A stretch of 64,000 nt of DNA, taken from Flavobacterium frigidimaris (GTDB lineage: Bacteria > Bacteroidota > Bacteroidia > Flavobacteriales > Flavobacteriaceae). This document shows positions 53,376 to 61,642 of the stretch, piece by piece. The notes below the pieces were generated by a model. It had not been told where the DNA came from, did not search any database, and saw nothing but the letters and a program-made list of their open reading frames with translations. How positions within the stretch are numbered: position 1 is the first letter of the stretch; every line of letters begins with the position of its first letter. The translations under genes and the position numbers were made by a program. Location of the stretch: NCBI GenBank assembly GCA_900129595.1, contig FQWG01000001.1, forward strand, positions 62,001 to 126,000, given 5' to 3'.

Positions 53376-53393
53376 TATTTCGCTTTACTGTTT

Positions 53394-53423
53394 AAAAGAC
53401 AACTCAAAAAGTTGTCTTTTTTT
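53394..53423 (+). terminator. Intrinsic terminator ending the ars region
   Basis: An 11-bp stem (AAAAGACAACT at 53394-53404 with AGTTGTCTTTT at 53410-53420), loop CAAAA, then more T. It ends transcription after the small Cys-rich gene and insulates the mercury-type operon. Confidence 0.85.
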
Positions 53424-53473
53424 ATGGGCAGGAATCATTCAAAATTTTAATTCAATTATTTTGTATTTTAGCA

Positions 53474-53504
53474 TTTGCTTAAATAAGCAAAAAGTATAAA
53501 TTTG
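53474..53504 (+). promoter_or_regulatory. Promoter with overlapping operator of the mer-type operon
   Basis: TTTG at 53474-53477 and TAAATTTG at 53497-53504 are exactly 19 bases apart, the Bacteroidota sigma factor consensus. The -33 box is also the start of a perfect inverted repeat TTTGCTTA-AA-TAAGCAAA (53474-53491). A repressor bound there would block the polymerase. The start codon (53509) falls at about the expected transcription start, so the mRNA may be leaderless. Confidence 0.8.
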
Positions 53505-53508
53505 CATT

Positions 53509-53883
53509 ATGGAAGATATAATTTGTATACGACAGCAAGCAGATATTAAACAAATAATCCGCTGTAAAGACAGAGTATCAGAACTCAATACCTCATTTGA
53601 CTATTTATCAAGTGGGCTTGAATTGGCTGGCAATAATGTGAGATTAAGAATTCTCTTTTTACTTTATGAAGAAAAACAGCTCTGTGTCTGTGACATAAGT
53701 GATATTCTTGAAATGAGTATTTCTGCAATTTCACAGCACTTACGGAAACTAAAAGACAGAAAACTTATTGAAACTAAACGGGAAGCGCAGACCATTTTCT
53801 ATTCATTGACAAAGGAATATGAAAAAATGCTGAAACCTTTCTTCGAAATTTTAGCACAAAATGAAATTTTAGAAAAAATATGA
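53509..53883 (+). CDS. ArsR-type regulator of the mer-like operon
   Basis: A 124-residue winged-helix repressor: LELAGNNVRLRILFLLYEEK, QLCVCDISDILEMSISAI, SQHLRKLKDRKLIETKRE. LCVCD is the As/metal-binding motif of the classic ArsR. Unlike proteobacterial mer operons, no MerR is present, and an ArsR-type protein before merTP is the Bacteroidota pattern. It is coupled to merTP by a 4-base overlap. It very probably binds the inverted repeat at 53474-53491. It could respond to Hg(II) or other thiophilic ions. Confidence 0.88.
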   Translation: MEDIICIRQQADIKQIIRCKDRVSELNTSFDYLSSGLELAGNNVRLRILFLLYEEKQLCVCDISDILEMSISAISQHLRKLKDRKLIETKREAQTIFYSLTKEYEKMLKPFFEILAQNEILEKI

Positions 53884-54479
53884 AAACAGAGAATAAAATG
53901 ATCGGAGCCGGATTTTTCACAGCATTAGCTGCTTCATTGTGCTGCATTACTCCCATATTAGCATTAGTTGCCGGAACAAGCGGGATTGCTTCTGCTTTTT
54001 CATGGCTTGAACCAATGAGGCCTTATTTCATCGGCCTGACTGTTATAATTATTGGTTTATCTTGGTATCAAAAGCTGAAAACTAAAAAGCTGATAGACTG
54101 TAACTGCGATAGAGAAGAAAATCCGAAATTCGTTAATTCAAAAATGTTTTTAGGAATAATTACAGTAATTGCAGCCCTCATGCTTTCGTTTCCTTACTAC
54201 TCAAGCATTTTTTATCCAAATACAGAAAAGAAAGTCTTGGTCGTGAAAAAGACCAGCACTCAAAAAGCTGAGTTTAGAATAAGCGGAATGACTTGTGCCA
54301 GCTGTGAAAAACACGTGAATCACGAAGTGAATAAATTGATTGGAATAATAAATTCAAATGTAAATTATACTAATGGTAACGCAATTGTAGAATTTGATAA
54401 TTCCAAAACTACTATTAATGAAATTGAAAAAGCAATAAATTCAACAGGCTATACAGTAACTAACAAAAAATTAAAATGA
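53880..54479 (+). CDS. merTP: MerTP mercuric ion transporter fusion
   Basis: A 199-residue fusion. The MerT part has three membrane helices with the vicinal SLCCITPILALV pair (C21-C22) in the first and a cytoplasmic loop rich in Cys (LIDCNCDREEN). The MerP part is a C-terminal HMA domain with ISGMTCASCEKHVNHEV. MerT carries Hg(II) inward to a reductase, but no merA gene is visible in this window, so the system is incomplete or serves a different ion. It overlaps the next gene by 4 bases. Confidence 0.9.
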   Translation: MKTENKMIGAGFFTALAASLCCITPILALVAGTSGIASAFSWLEPMRPYFIGLTVIIIGLSWYQKLKTKKLIDCNCDREENPKFVNSKMFLGIITVIAALMLSFPYYSSIFYPNTEKKVLVVKKTSTQKAEFRISGMTCASCEKHVNHEVNKLIGIINSNVNYTNGNAIVEFDNSKTTINEIEKAINSTGYTVTNKKLK

Positions 54480-54682
54480 AAATCGTTCTACAATCAATAA
54501 TAACCTGCCCCCTTTGCTCCCACAGTAAAGAAGAAACTATGCCAACTGATGCATGCCAATTTTTTTACGAATGTGAGAACTGCAAACAAACTCTTAAACC
54601 AAATCAAGGTGATTGCTGTGTATATTGCAGTTATGGAACTGTGCCATGTCCACCAATTCAGCAAGATAAAAAATGTTGCTAA
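54476..54682 (+). CDS. GDCCVxC-domain small protein
   Basis: A 68-residue Cys-rich protein: ITCPLCSHSKEETMPTDACQ, YECENCKQTLKP, then GDCCVYCSYGTVPCPPIQ, and KKCC at the end. This is the GDCCVxC family, sometimes a selenoprotein elsewhere; here the motif has Cys. The family occurs after merT-type genes and in arsenic loci. It may carry metal in the cytoplasm. It closes the three-gene mer-like operon, joined by a 4-base overlap. Confidence 0.9.
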   Translation: MKIVLQSIITCPLCSHSKEETMPTDACQFFYECENCKQTLKPNQGDCCVYCSYGTVPCPPIQQDKKCC

Positions 54683-54837
54683 ATTGAATAATTTCTAATG
54701 GACAATAGATTATCATATACAAATTTTGATTATAAAATTTTAAGAATAATAATTTAAATTTACTGATGACATTTTTTTTCGCTCTCTTCAACTTAAATCT
54801 ATAAGTTATTATGACAGAAATCACATCTATTACTGAA

Positions 54838-55030
54838 TTAACGATTTTTAACATTTAACCCTTACGATACATACAAACCGCTTATCAACAAACTTTTAAA
54901 ATAATTATCTTACAAATTCACTTGAAAAATAAGCTAATTTCTTTAAATCGTTCATAAAATGATTTGTAAATTGTGAACTAAACGTCACTTCTTAAAAAAA
55001 CGTTAATTCCGAGGAATTAGCGTTTTTTTT
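54838..55030 (+). repeat. Intergenic element copy A, ending in an intrinsic terminator
   Basis: This stretch in the 564-bp gap after the mer-like genes matches 60485-60670 over its whole length. The core (54903-54974: starts ATTATCTTACAAATTCACTT and ends TTTGTAAATTGT) is almost identical in both. It ends in a stem (54996-55010 with 55013-55027, one G-U pair) and a T-run; the stem differs from that of copy B. It could encode a small RNA or be a recombination repeat. The rest of the gap, 55031-55246, shows nothing clear. Confidence 0.7.
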
Positions 55031-55246
55031 ATGCTTTTAAATTGTATTTAACCAGACTTTTACCTATAAATATATATGGTTTGAATATTTTAAAAGGTGA
55101 CTTGACAGAATACAAACCACTTTAATCCTTGTTATATAAGACTAGCACAATAATTTTATATTTATATTAACAAAAAAACAGAAAACTTAGCCGAAAGAAA
55201 AACAATTACATGAAATTACTAAGTAAAATATTTATAATTTTGACGC

Positions 55247-55570
55247 GTGAAAATATGGGTAACAATATTATCGTTCATTGTACTGTTTCTTTCGACAGTA
55301 CCTTGCTCTGCGTTTGCTAAACACTCTGAGTGTAGAGTGGAAAAAAACTGCAAGGGTGAGTCTCATGACTGCGGTGATGAATGCAATGGAAAATGTTCGC
55401 CATTTTATTCCTGTGGAACCTGTATTGGTTTTACAATAAACTTTAATTCTTCAATTATTACCGAAAAATTAGAATTCACAATTGAAGAAGCTTCACAGAC
55501 ACTATCATACTATAAATTTGTCGATTCTTCTTTCATCTGCAAAATCTGGCAGCCTCCTAAAATTTCTTAA
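55247..55570 (+). CDS. DUF6660-like small Cys-rich exported protein
   Basis: A 107-residue protein starting with GTG (55247); an in-frame stop lies just upstream, so no earlier start is possible. Signal peptide (VKIWVTILSFIVLFLSTVPC), then Cys-rich ECRVEKNCKGESHDCGDECN and PFYSCGTCIGFTINF, ending SFICKIWQPPKIS. The tail and layout match the protein at 26835-27206 and what I know of DUF6660. Such genes precede metal receptors and efflux pumps. A TonB-receptor gene follows after 73 bases. Confidence 0.75.
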   Translation: MKIWVTILSFIVLFLSTVPCSAFAKHSECRVEKNCKGESHDCGDECNGKCSPFYSCGTCIGFTINFNSSIITEKLEFTIEEASQTLSYYKFVDSSFICKIWQPPKIS

Positions 55571-55643
55571 TAAAATACCGCTTTTACCTGCTTAACTTCA
55601 ATTAAGCGGGCTTATCACCTTTATTAACATTAAGAAATCACAA

Positions 55644-57824
55644 ATGTTTAAATATATTTTATTGATTGTGGCAATAGCATCTATTGGCACTGTACAGGCA
55701 CAGAATAAAATCACATTCCATATAAAAAATACATCAACCAATGAACCTGTAAAAGGTGCTTCAGCTAAAATTGAAGAAACCAATGAAGTTTTGTCATCAG
55801 ATAATAATGGTAACATCATTATCGAAAACCTTAAAAATGGAGACTACACATTATCGATCTCAATAGAGGGTTATGCTCCCAATAAAACACTTTTTAAAGT
55901 GCCTGCAGCTGTCAATTTTATAGAAATTGCATTGCAAAGTGAAATGGAAGAAGAAGCCGAAGAAATGAAAGAAATAGTGGTAACTTCTACAAGAGGTACA
56001 AGAACAATCAGCAATATTCCAACCAGAGTTGAGTTTATAGCAGGAGAAGAACTTGAAGAAAAAGCAAATATGAAACCGGGGGATATCCGTATGATGCTTA
56101 ATGAAAGTACCGGAATCCAGACCCAGCAGACTTCAGCTACTTCTGGAAATTCTTCAATCAGAATTCAGGGACTAGACGGACGATATACACAAATCTTAAA
56201 AGATGGTTTTCCTGTATACTCAGGTGCATCAAGCGGACTGGGATTGCTGCAGACTCCTCCGTTAGATTTAAAACAGGTTGAGATAATTAAAGGTTCTGCC
56301 TCTACCCTTTACGGAGGTGGTGCAATTGCAGGTTTGGTTAATCTTGTATCTAAAACCCCTACCGAAGAAAGAGAATTGCGATTTCTAATTAATGGGACTT
56401 CCGCTCTTGGTTTGAATATTAATGGTTTTTATTCCCAGCAGTTTGATAAAATTGGATTGACTGTTTTTGCATCTCATGACCGAAACGCTCCTTATGACCC
56501 TGCTGATATACAGCTTACTGCGATTCCAAAATTCGAACGCTTTAATTTTAATCCAAAACTTTTTGTCAATTTTAATGAAAACACTAAACTAAATTTTGGC
56601 ATTAATACAGTTTTTGAAAATCGTATCGGCGGGAATATTGACTATATAAAAGACGAAAATAAATACCCTGACAGTTATTTCGAAAAAAATAAAACGCAGA
56701 GAATAAGCACTCAGTTCACCCTTACTCATAAATTTAATGATCAGGAATCTATTACCATTAAAAACAGTTTTAATAATTTCAGCCGCATTATAACTATTCC
56801 TGACTATATTTTTGATGGCCTGCAGAACAGTACTTTCTCAGAAATCAGCTATTCTAAAAATGGAGAAATTGCAGAATGGGTTGCTGGTGGAAATTTATAT
56901 ACTGACAAGTTTACTGAAAACAGCCAGACAGCTTTTCCATTAAGAAACTATAATCAGATCACTTATGGTGCTTTTGTTCAGAATACCGTCAAAGCTAAAG
57001 AATGGCTGGATATCGAGACTGGTCTTCGAGGTGATTATGTTGTTGATTACGGATTCTCATTATTACCTAGAATCTCAGCTTTATTTAAAATTAATTCCAA
57101 ACTTACTTCACGACTTGGTGGCGGTTTAGGCTACAAAACACCAACTATTTTTACCGAAGAAAGCGAGCGTATTCAATATCAAAATGTACTCCCTATTAAT
57201 AGTGATTTCAATAAACTTGAAAAAAGTTACGGACTTAACTTTGATGTGAATTATAAAACTAAAATTACCGAAGATATTTCATTATCATTGAATCAATTAT
57301 TCTTTTATACAAATGTTGATAATCCACTGATTTTAACTTCGCTTCCTAATGACCTTTACCAATTTGTAAATATTAATGGATATTTAGATACAAAAGGAAC
57401 AGAAACAAATGTGAAATTAGGCTATAAAGATTTTAAACTATTTGTTGGGTACACTTTTGCTGATGCTTCGATAGACAACAATGGCATAAAATCTCAAAAT
57501 CCTTTAACTGCTAAACACAGATTAAATAATGTTTTGATGTATGAAGTCGAAGATAAATGGAAAGCTGGTTTAGAAGCTTATTATTACAGTCCTCAAAAGT
57601 TAAGTGATGGTACAACTGGAAGGGAATATTGGATTTTCGGCTTCATGGTAGAAAAGCTTTGGGAAAATTTTTCAATTTTTGCCAATTTTGAAAATTTTAC
57701 TGATACCAGACAGACAAAATTTGGAAGTATCTACACAGGACCAATTTCAAATCCTGTTTTCAAAGATATTTATGCACCGTTAGACGGATTTGTTGTAAAT
57801 GCAGGTATTAAGATTAAAATATAG
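55644..57824 (+). CDS. TonB-dependent outer-membrane receptor
   Basis: A 726-residue receptor: signal peptide (MFKYILLIVAIASIGTVQAQ), a carboxypeptidase-like domain (NEPVKGASAKIEETNEVLSS), a TonB-box-like EEMKEIVVTSTRG, plug (MKPGDIRMMLNESTGIQTQQ; YTQILKDGFPVYSG; VEIIKGSASTLYGGGAIAGL) and a 22-strand-type barrel ending NAGIKIKI. The ligand is unknown; with a DUF6660-like gene before it and a cation transporter after it, a metal complex is likely. The CDF gene starts 4 bases after its stop. Confidence 0.9.
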   Translation: MFKYILLIVAIASIGTVQAQNKITFHIKNTSTNEPVKGASAKIEETNEVLSSDNNGNIIIENLKNGDYTLSISIEGYAPNKTLFKVPAAVNFIEIALQSEMEEEAEEMKEIVVTSTRGTRTISNIPTRVEFIAGEELEEKANMKPGDIRMMLNESTGIQTQQTSATSGNSSIRIQGLDGRYTQILKDGFPVYSGASSGLGLLQTPPLDLKQVEIIKGSASTLYGGGAIAGLVNLVSKTPTEERELRFLINGTSALGLNINGFYSQQFDKIGLTVFASHDRNAPYDPADIQLTAIPKFERFNFNPKLFVNFNENTKLNFGINTVFENRIGGNIDYIKDENKYPDSYFEKNKTQRISTQFTLTHKFNDQESITIKNSFNNFSRIITIPDYIFDGLQNSTFSEISYSKNGEIAEWVAGGNLYTDKFTENSQTAFPLRNYNQITYGAFVQNTVKAKEWLDIETGLRGDYVVDYGFSLLPRISALFKINSKLTSRLGGGLGYKTPTIFTEESERIQYQNVLPINSDFNKLEKSYGLNFDVNYKTKITEDISLSLNQLFFYTNVDNPLILTSLPNDLYQFVNINGYLDTKGTETNVKLGYKDFKLFVGYTFADASIDNNGIKSQNPLTAKHRLNNVLMYEVEDKWKAGLEAYYYSPQKLSDGTTGREYWIFGFMVEKLWENFSIFANFENFTDTRQTKFGSIYTGPISNPVFKDIYAPLDGFVVNAGIKIKI

Positions 57825-57828
57825 TCTT

Positions 57829-58617
57829 ATGAAAAAAAGTATATATAATATAAGAAAAATGGATTGTCCCAGTGAGGAACAATTAATACGAATGAAGCTC
57901 GCTGGTTTAGAACAAATCAAACAGCTTGATTTTGACATTGCAAACAGAAGATTAAAGATCTATCATACGGACGACGACACTCTTATAACAAATGCAATTG
58001 ATACTCTTAATCTGGACAGCACTCTGCTGGCATCAGAACATACATCAGAACATGTAGAGACAAACAGTGACTCACAGCAAAGTAAGTTATTATGGCAGGT
58101 TCTCATTGTAAACTTTTCATTCTTTCTAATAGAGATAATTACAGGTTTTATATCCAATTCGATGGGATTGGTTGCCGACAGTTTGGATATGTTCGCCGAT
58201 AGCATTGTATATGGTTTAGCTCTGTTTGCTGTCGGGAGCACAGCTTCAAGAAAAGGAAGTGTAGCAAAAATAAGTGGTTATTTTCAGATTGGTCTTGCAG
58301 TTTTGGGACTTATTGAAGTTTTAAGAAGATTTGTAGACTCAGACCATATTCCTGCATACGGAACTATGATAATAGTTTCATTATTTGCACTTGTAGGTAA
58401 TTCGTTATGCCTTTACCTGCTTCAAAAATCTAAAAGTAAAGAGGCACATATGGAAGCTAGTATGATTTTTACTTCGAATGATATTGTAATTAATATGGGA
58501 GTCATAATTGCTGGTATATTAGTATACTTTACTAATTCAATGGTACCCGATCTTATTATTGGTGTTTGTGTGTTTTTCATAGTCGCTAGAGGAGCATTAA
58601 AAATATTACAGTTATGA
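57829..58617 (+). CDS. CDF-type cation transporter with HMA-like N-terminus
   Basis: Start at the ATG at 57829 (MKKSIYNIRKMDCPSEEQLI). A 262-residue protein: an N-terminal metal-binding-like domain with MDCPSEEQ, then about six helices. The CDF metal site is visible in GLVADSLDMFADSIVYG (Asp-x3-Asp type) and in FTSNDIVINMGVII. It lacks the usual C-terminal cytoplasmic domain, so it is short for the family (about 300). It should export a divalent cation from the cytoplasm. A terminator follows 75 bases later. Confidence 0.85.
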   Translation: MKKSIYNIRKMDCPSEEQLIRMKLAGLEQIKQLDFDIANRRLKIYHTDDDTLITNAIDTLNLDSTLLASEHTSEHVETNSDSQQSKLLWQVLIVNFSFFLIEIITGFISNSMGLVADSLDMFADSIVYGLALFAVGSTASRKGSVAKISGYFQIGLAVLGLIEVLRRFVDSDHIPAYGTMIIVSLFALVGNSLCLYLLQKSKSKEAHMEASMIFTSNDIVINMGVIIAGILVYFTNSMVPDLIIGVCVFFIVARGALKILQL

Positions 58618-58692
58618 TATTTGGTAATTTAAAAGTATAGAATGTTCTTCAAAATTATTTTTTTTATCGCTGCACCAATAGAGAAACCAAAA

Positions 58693-58727
58693 AAAATCTG
58701 TTTCACACAAATTGTGAGACAGATTTT
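58693..58727 (+). terminator. Hairpin after the CDF gene
   Basis: Arms at 58693-58707 (AAAATCTGTTTCACA) and 58713-58727 pair over 15 bases with one G-U pair; loop CAAAT. The T-rich right arm suits an intrinsic terminator for the DUF6660-TonB-CDF operon. Confidence 0.8.
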
Positions 58728-58767
58728 GATCTTCTTTAACAGCGACGGGCAGTATTTTCCAGCTTAA

Positions 58768-58872
58768 CATTGCTGCATGCATGGAGTATTGGTAATAATC
58801 ATCGTTCAGGCTTTTGCATTTGTCATAGATTCTTTGGTAGAAGTGCCGGCTCTAATCGCATTACTGATTTAA
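58768..58872 (+). pseudogene. Remnant of the 3' part of an ACR3 arsenite transporter gene
   Basis: About 100 bases resemble 50341-50445 of the intact ACR3 gene: both share CAGGCTTTTGCA and CTTTGGTAGAAGTGCC at matching spacing. Here the frame reads [13 protein letters not shown] then stop, against [13 protein letters not shown] in the gene. Upstream the match decays and shifts frame. It is a leftover of a lost ars locus or of a recombination event. Confidence 0.65.
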
Positions 58873-58973
58873 CAGAACAAATTATAAATGCGGATTATCA
58901 AACGTAATTATAATATTGTAAATATGAATACTATTATTACTTTTATACACTAATTCTATAGGATATTAGAAGT

Positions 58974-60278
58974 ATGATAGTCAAAATACTTGCGAGTAAA
59001 AAAATCTTATTACTTTTTATTAATTTATGTGTATTTCAATTATACGCACAGCAAAAAAATAGCTTATCCCAACAGTTTCTAATGAATATTGAAATCAGAC
59101 CAAGAGTCGAATATACTTCAAATTATTTTCTTCCTCCCAACGATTCAATTGATCCTTATTTTATTATTACCCAGAGAAACAGAATTTCTATGCAGTATGC
59201 TAGAGAAAAATGGCTTATTAAATCCGATTTACAGGAAATTCATCTTTGGGATGAAAACAGCAAAGCTTCCAAAGTTGGAAGCATTAATTTTTATCAATTG
59301 TATTTTGAGACTAAGATTAAATCTCTAAATGTACGATTGGGAAGGCAAAGTGTTTTATTAGATAATGGCAGATTATTTTCTGATGCTCCTTGGGCACAGC
59401 AAGGGAGAGCCCATGAAGGAATACGGATAATGAAATACTCAAAATATTTCTCTAATGATTTTTTCTTTTTGTTTACCAGAAACTACAGCACTGAATTTGA
59501 GTCAGCCTACTCTCCTGTTGCATCAAATAGGTATAAATACCTGTTGGTAAATAGTCTCAATTACAATAACAATCATGGATTTTCATTTAATTCATTGAAT
59601 GCTGTTGATTTTTTAGAAAACTCAAGTTCAGGGAAATTGTATACTCGTGCAACAGCAGGCGGAAGAATAGAATTTAAAACGAAACAATGGTATTATACTT
59701 TAAATTCATATTGGCAGTTTGGACGTAATTCAAAAGGTCAAAAATTATTTGCTTACTATTTTCAACCTGAAGTTAAATTATCTCTATTGAAATCTACTTG
59801 GCGTTTAGGTGCAGAAATAATTAGTGGCAGCAGTCCTAATCTATCAGATAATAGTTCGGGAGATTTTGATGTCTTATATGGCGTGACATGGAAGTTCAAT
59901 GGAAATATGAATGTCTTTACCCGTTTTCCCTCCGACGTTAACGGAAAAGGTTTAGTAAATCCTTATCTATTTACCGTAATTCCCTTAAATAGTAAACTAT
60001 CTCTTCGTTCTGATTTTCACCTTTTTTATACTCGATACCCGCTTTTAAATAATTTGGGTCAAAAAATGACAAAGTTTCTTGGATATGAAAATGATTTTTC
60101 TTTGAAGTACTTACCTGTCAAAGAACTGGAAATTAATTATGCCTTTTCTTTTTATAAATCAACAAACGCAATGCAATATCTGCCAAAAATACAAGATGAA
60201 AATAAACTTGCTATTTGGAGCTACTTAATGATTTCATATTCTTTTAACGCGATCAATTTAAAGCATTGTAAAAATTAA
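58974..60278 (+). CDS. Alginate-export-type outer-membrane porin
   Basis: A 434-residue exported protein (signal peptide about 1-25, ending LYAQ) with beta-barrel strands: EIRPRVEYTSNYF, QRNRISMQYAREKWLIKSDL, LYFETKIKSLNVRLGRQSVL, LDNGRLFSDAPWAQQGRAHE, YFQPEVKLSLL, LGYENDFSLKYLPVKEL. The LGRQSLxxDDGR-like segment marks the alginate_exp family of barrels, which pass anionic compounds; the substrate here is unknown. It stands alone between the ACR3 remnant and a long gap. Its place inside the two copies of the intergenic repeat suggests it moved with the TonB-CDF genes. Confidence 0.7.
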   Translation: MIVKILASKKILLLFINLCVFQLYAQQKNSLSQQFLMNIEIRPRVEYTSNYFLPPNDSIDPYFIITQRNRISMQYAREKWLIKSDLQEIHLWDENSKASKVGSINFYQLYFETKIKSLNVRLGRQSVLLDNGRLFSDAPWAQQGRAHEGIRIMKYSKYFSNDFFFLFTRNYSTEFESAYSPVASNRYKYLLVNSLNYNNNHGFSFNSLNAVDFLENSSSGKLYTRATAGGRIEFKTKQWYYTLNSYWQFGRNSKGQKLFAYYFQPEVKLSLLKSTWRLGAEIISGSSPNLSDNSSGDFDVLYGVTWKFNGNMNVFTRFPSDVNGKGLVNPYLFTVIPLNSKLSLRSDFHLFYTRYPLLNNLGQKMTKFLGYENDFSLKYLPVKELEINYAFSFYKSTNAMQYLPKIQDENKLAIWSYLMISYSFNAINLKHCKN

Positions 60279-60484
60279 ATAAAATAATATCCTGTATTAA
60301 ATCTTACACAATTAAAAAATCTAAAGTTTGTTTTATCTGAAAGGTTGAATTATATCATCAACAAATTTTGATATTCATTTTCTTAAATAAATATTTTATT
60401 TTTAATCACTATATTTTATCTGGATATGCAAGTATCTACCCAACAAATAATTATTACAGCTAAAAGATAAAAGCATAAAGTTAT

Positions 60485-60670
60485 TTAACGTTTTTCAATA
60501 CATACCCTAACGATACATGCAAACCGCTTCAAAACAAAAAATCAAAAAATTATCTTACAAATTCACTTGAAAATAAGCCAATTTCTTTAAATCGTTCATA
60601 AAATGGTTTGTAAATTGTTCAGTAAGGGTCACAAAATTAAAATCCCATTTCTTACGAAATGGGATTTTTT
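60485..60670 (+). repeat. Intergenic element copy B, ending in an intrinsic terminator
   Basis: Second copy of the element at 54838-55030, in the same orientation, within a 694-bp gene-free gap (60279-60972). The core (60549-60618) differs from copy A at only a few positions; the terminal stem (60639-60651 with 60656-60668; arm AAAATCCCATTTC) is unrelated in sequence to that of copy A. The rest of the gap is AT-rich with no gene visible; 60921-60928 (TACCTTAG) may be the -7 box of the next gene. Confidence 0.7.
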
Positions 60671-60972
60671 TATGCCTTTTCTATTATTTAATAGCCCATT
60701 ATCGGATCAACACGAAAACCTGTGGACTAGTAAAAATTAAGCATAAGTATTCCACATTCCTAACTACATACTTAAATCCACAAACTATAAAAAGATTCAT
60801 AGTTTAGTTTCTAACTAGGATATATTCAATGGAGCTATTGATAATCCGATATTCAAAAACTTAAATTAATTAAGGAATTTGTTGGTATATTCAAGTATAT
60901 ACAAGCGTTAAATATTTATGTACCTTAGCAAGGTTAAAAAATACTTCTCAAGCATTTTTTGCATACTGTCAT

Positions 60973-61554
60973 ATGAAAGCACTTTTAAAACAAAATATTG
61001 CTAAACATATTTCTCTTTCAGAAAATGAAATAGAAGATTTTTGCAATTTATTTGAGCAAAAGTTAATCTGTAAAAAAAACTTCTTACTCAGAGAAGGCGA
61101 GATTTGCAAATTTGAAGGCTTCGTTACCAAAGGACTTTTTCGGATTTATCATATTGATAAAAATGGTTTTGAACAAATACTCTATTTTGCTATTGAAAAT
61201 TGGTGGATTACTGATATTGATAGTTTTACTACTGAAACCCCTTCACAACTTTTCATAGAAGCGCTCGAAGACAGCGAAGTGCTTGTGATTTCTAAAAAAG
61301 ATAAGGAGTTTGCTTATGCCAACTTACCTAAAATCGAAAAGCTATTTCGGGTAATGACACAAAAAACGCACGTTGCCCTTCAACGAAGAATGATAGATAA
61401 CCTTAGCAAAACAGCAGAATCCCGTTATATTGAATTTATAGAAAAATACCCGCAGCTCATTCAACGACTTTCTAACATACAAATAGCTGCCTATTTGGGT
61501 ATTACCAATGTTTTTTTGAGTAATATTCGAAAGAAAATTGCTGTCAAAAAATAA
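60973..61554 (+). CDS. Second Crp/Fnr-family regulator
   Basis: A 193-residue regulator: cyclic-nucleotide-binding-like domain (NFLLREGEICKFEGFVTKGL; FEQILYFAIENWWITDIDSF) and a C-terminal helix-turn-helix (LSNIQIAAYLGITNVFLSNI). It is of the same small type as the one at 51266 but clearly different in sequence. It probably controls the metallo-hydrolase and NTF2-like genes just downstream; a perfect 16-bp palindrome lies between them. Signal unknown. Confidence 0.85.
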   Translation: MKALLKQNIAKHISLSENEIEDFCNLFEQKLICKKNFLLREGEICKFEGFVTKGLFRIYHIDKNGFEQILYFAIENWWITDIDSFTTETPSQLFIEALEDSEVLVISKKDKEFAYANLPKIEKLFRVMTQKTHVALQRRMIDNLSKTAESRYIEFIEKYPQLIQRLSNIQIAAYLGITNVFLSNIRKKIAVKK

Positions 61555-61569
61555 GATTTCCCTTTATTT

Positions 61570-61585
61570 ATTAAACTAGTTTAAT
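61570..61585. promoter_or_regulatory. Perfect 16-bp palindrome, possible regulator site
   Basis: ATTAAACTAGTTTAAT lies 16 bases after the Crp-type gene and 58 bases before the metallo-hydrolase ATG. A weak -7 box (CATCTTTG, 61608-61615) follows, so the palindrome sits just upstream of the likely -33 region, as expected for an activator or repressor site. Confidence 0.5.
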
Positions 61586-61642
61586 GTTTTAAGATCGTAT
61601 TTCGTTTCATCTTTGCAGTGTTAATTTAAACCAACACAAGAA

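Noticed and set aside
53227..53499. 90-codon forward frame after sigZ
   Set aside because: It overlaps, in another frame, the convincing 57-residue signal-peptide protein at 53202-53375 and crosses that gene's terminator.
60601..60680. Short ATG frame inside intergenic element copy B
   Set aside because: A frame opens at the ATG in the core but stops or changes at once in copy A, so the conserved element is not protein-coding.
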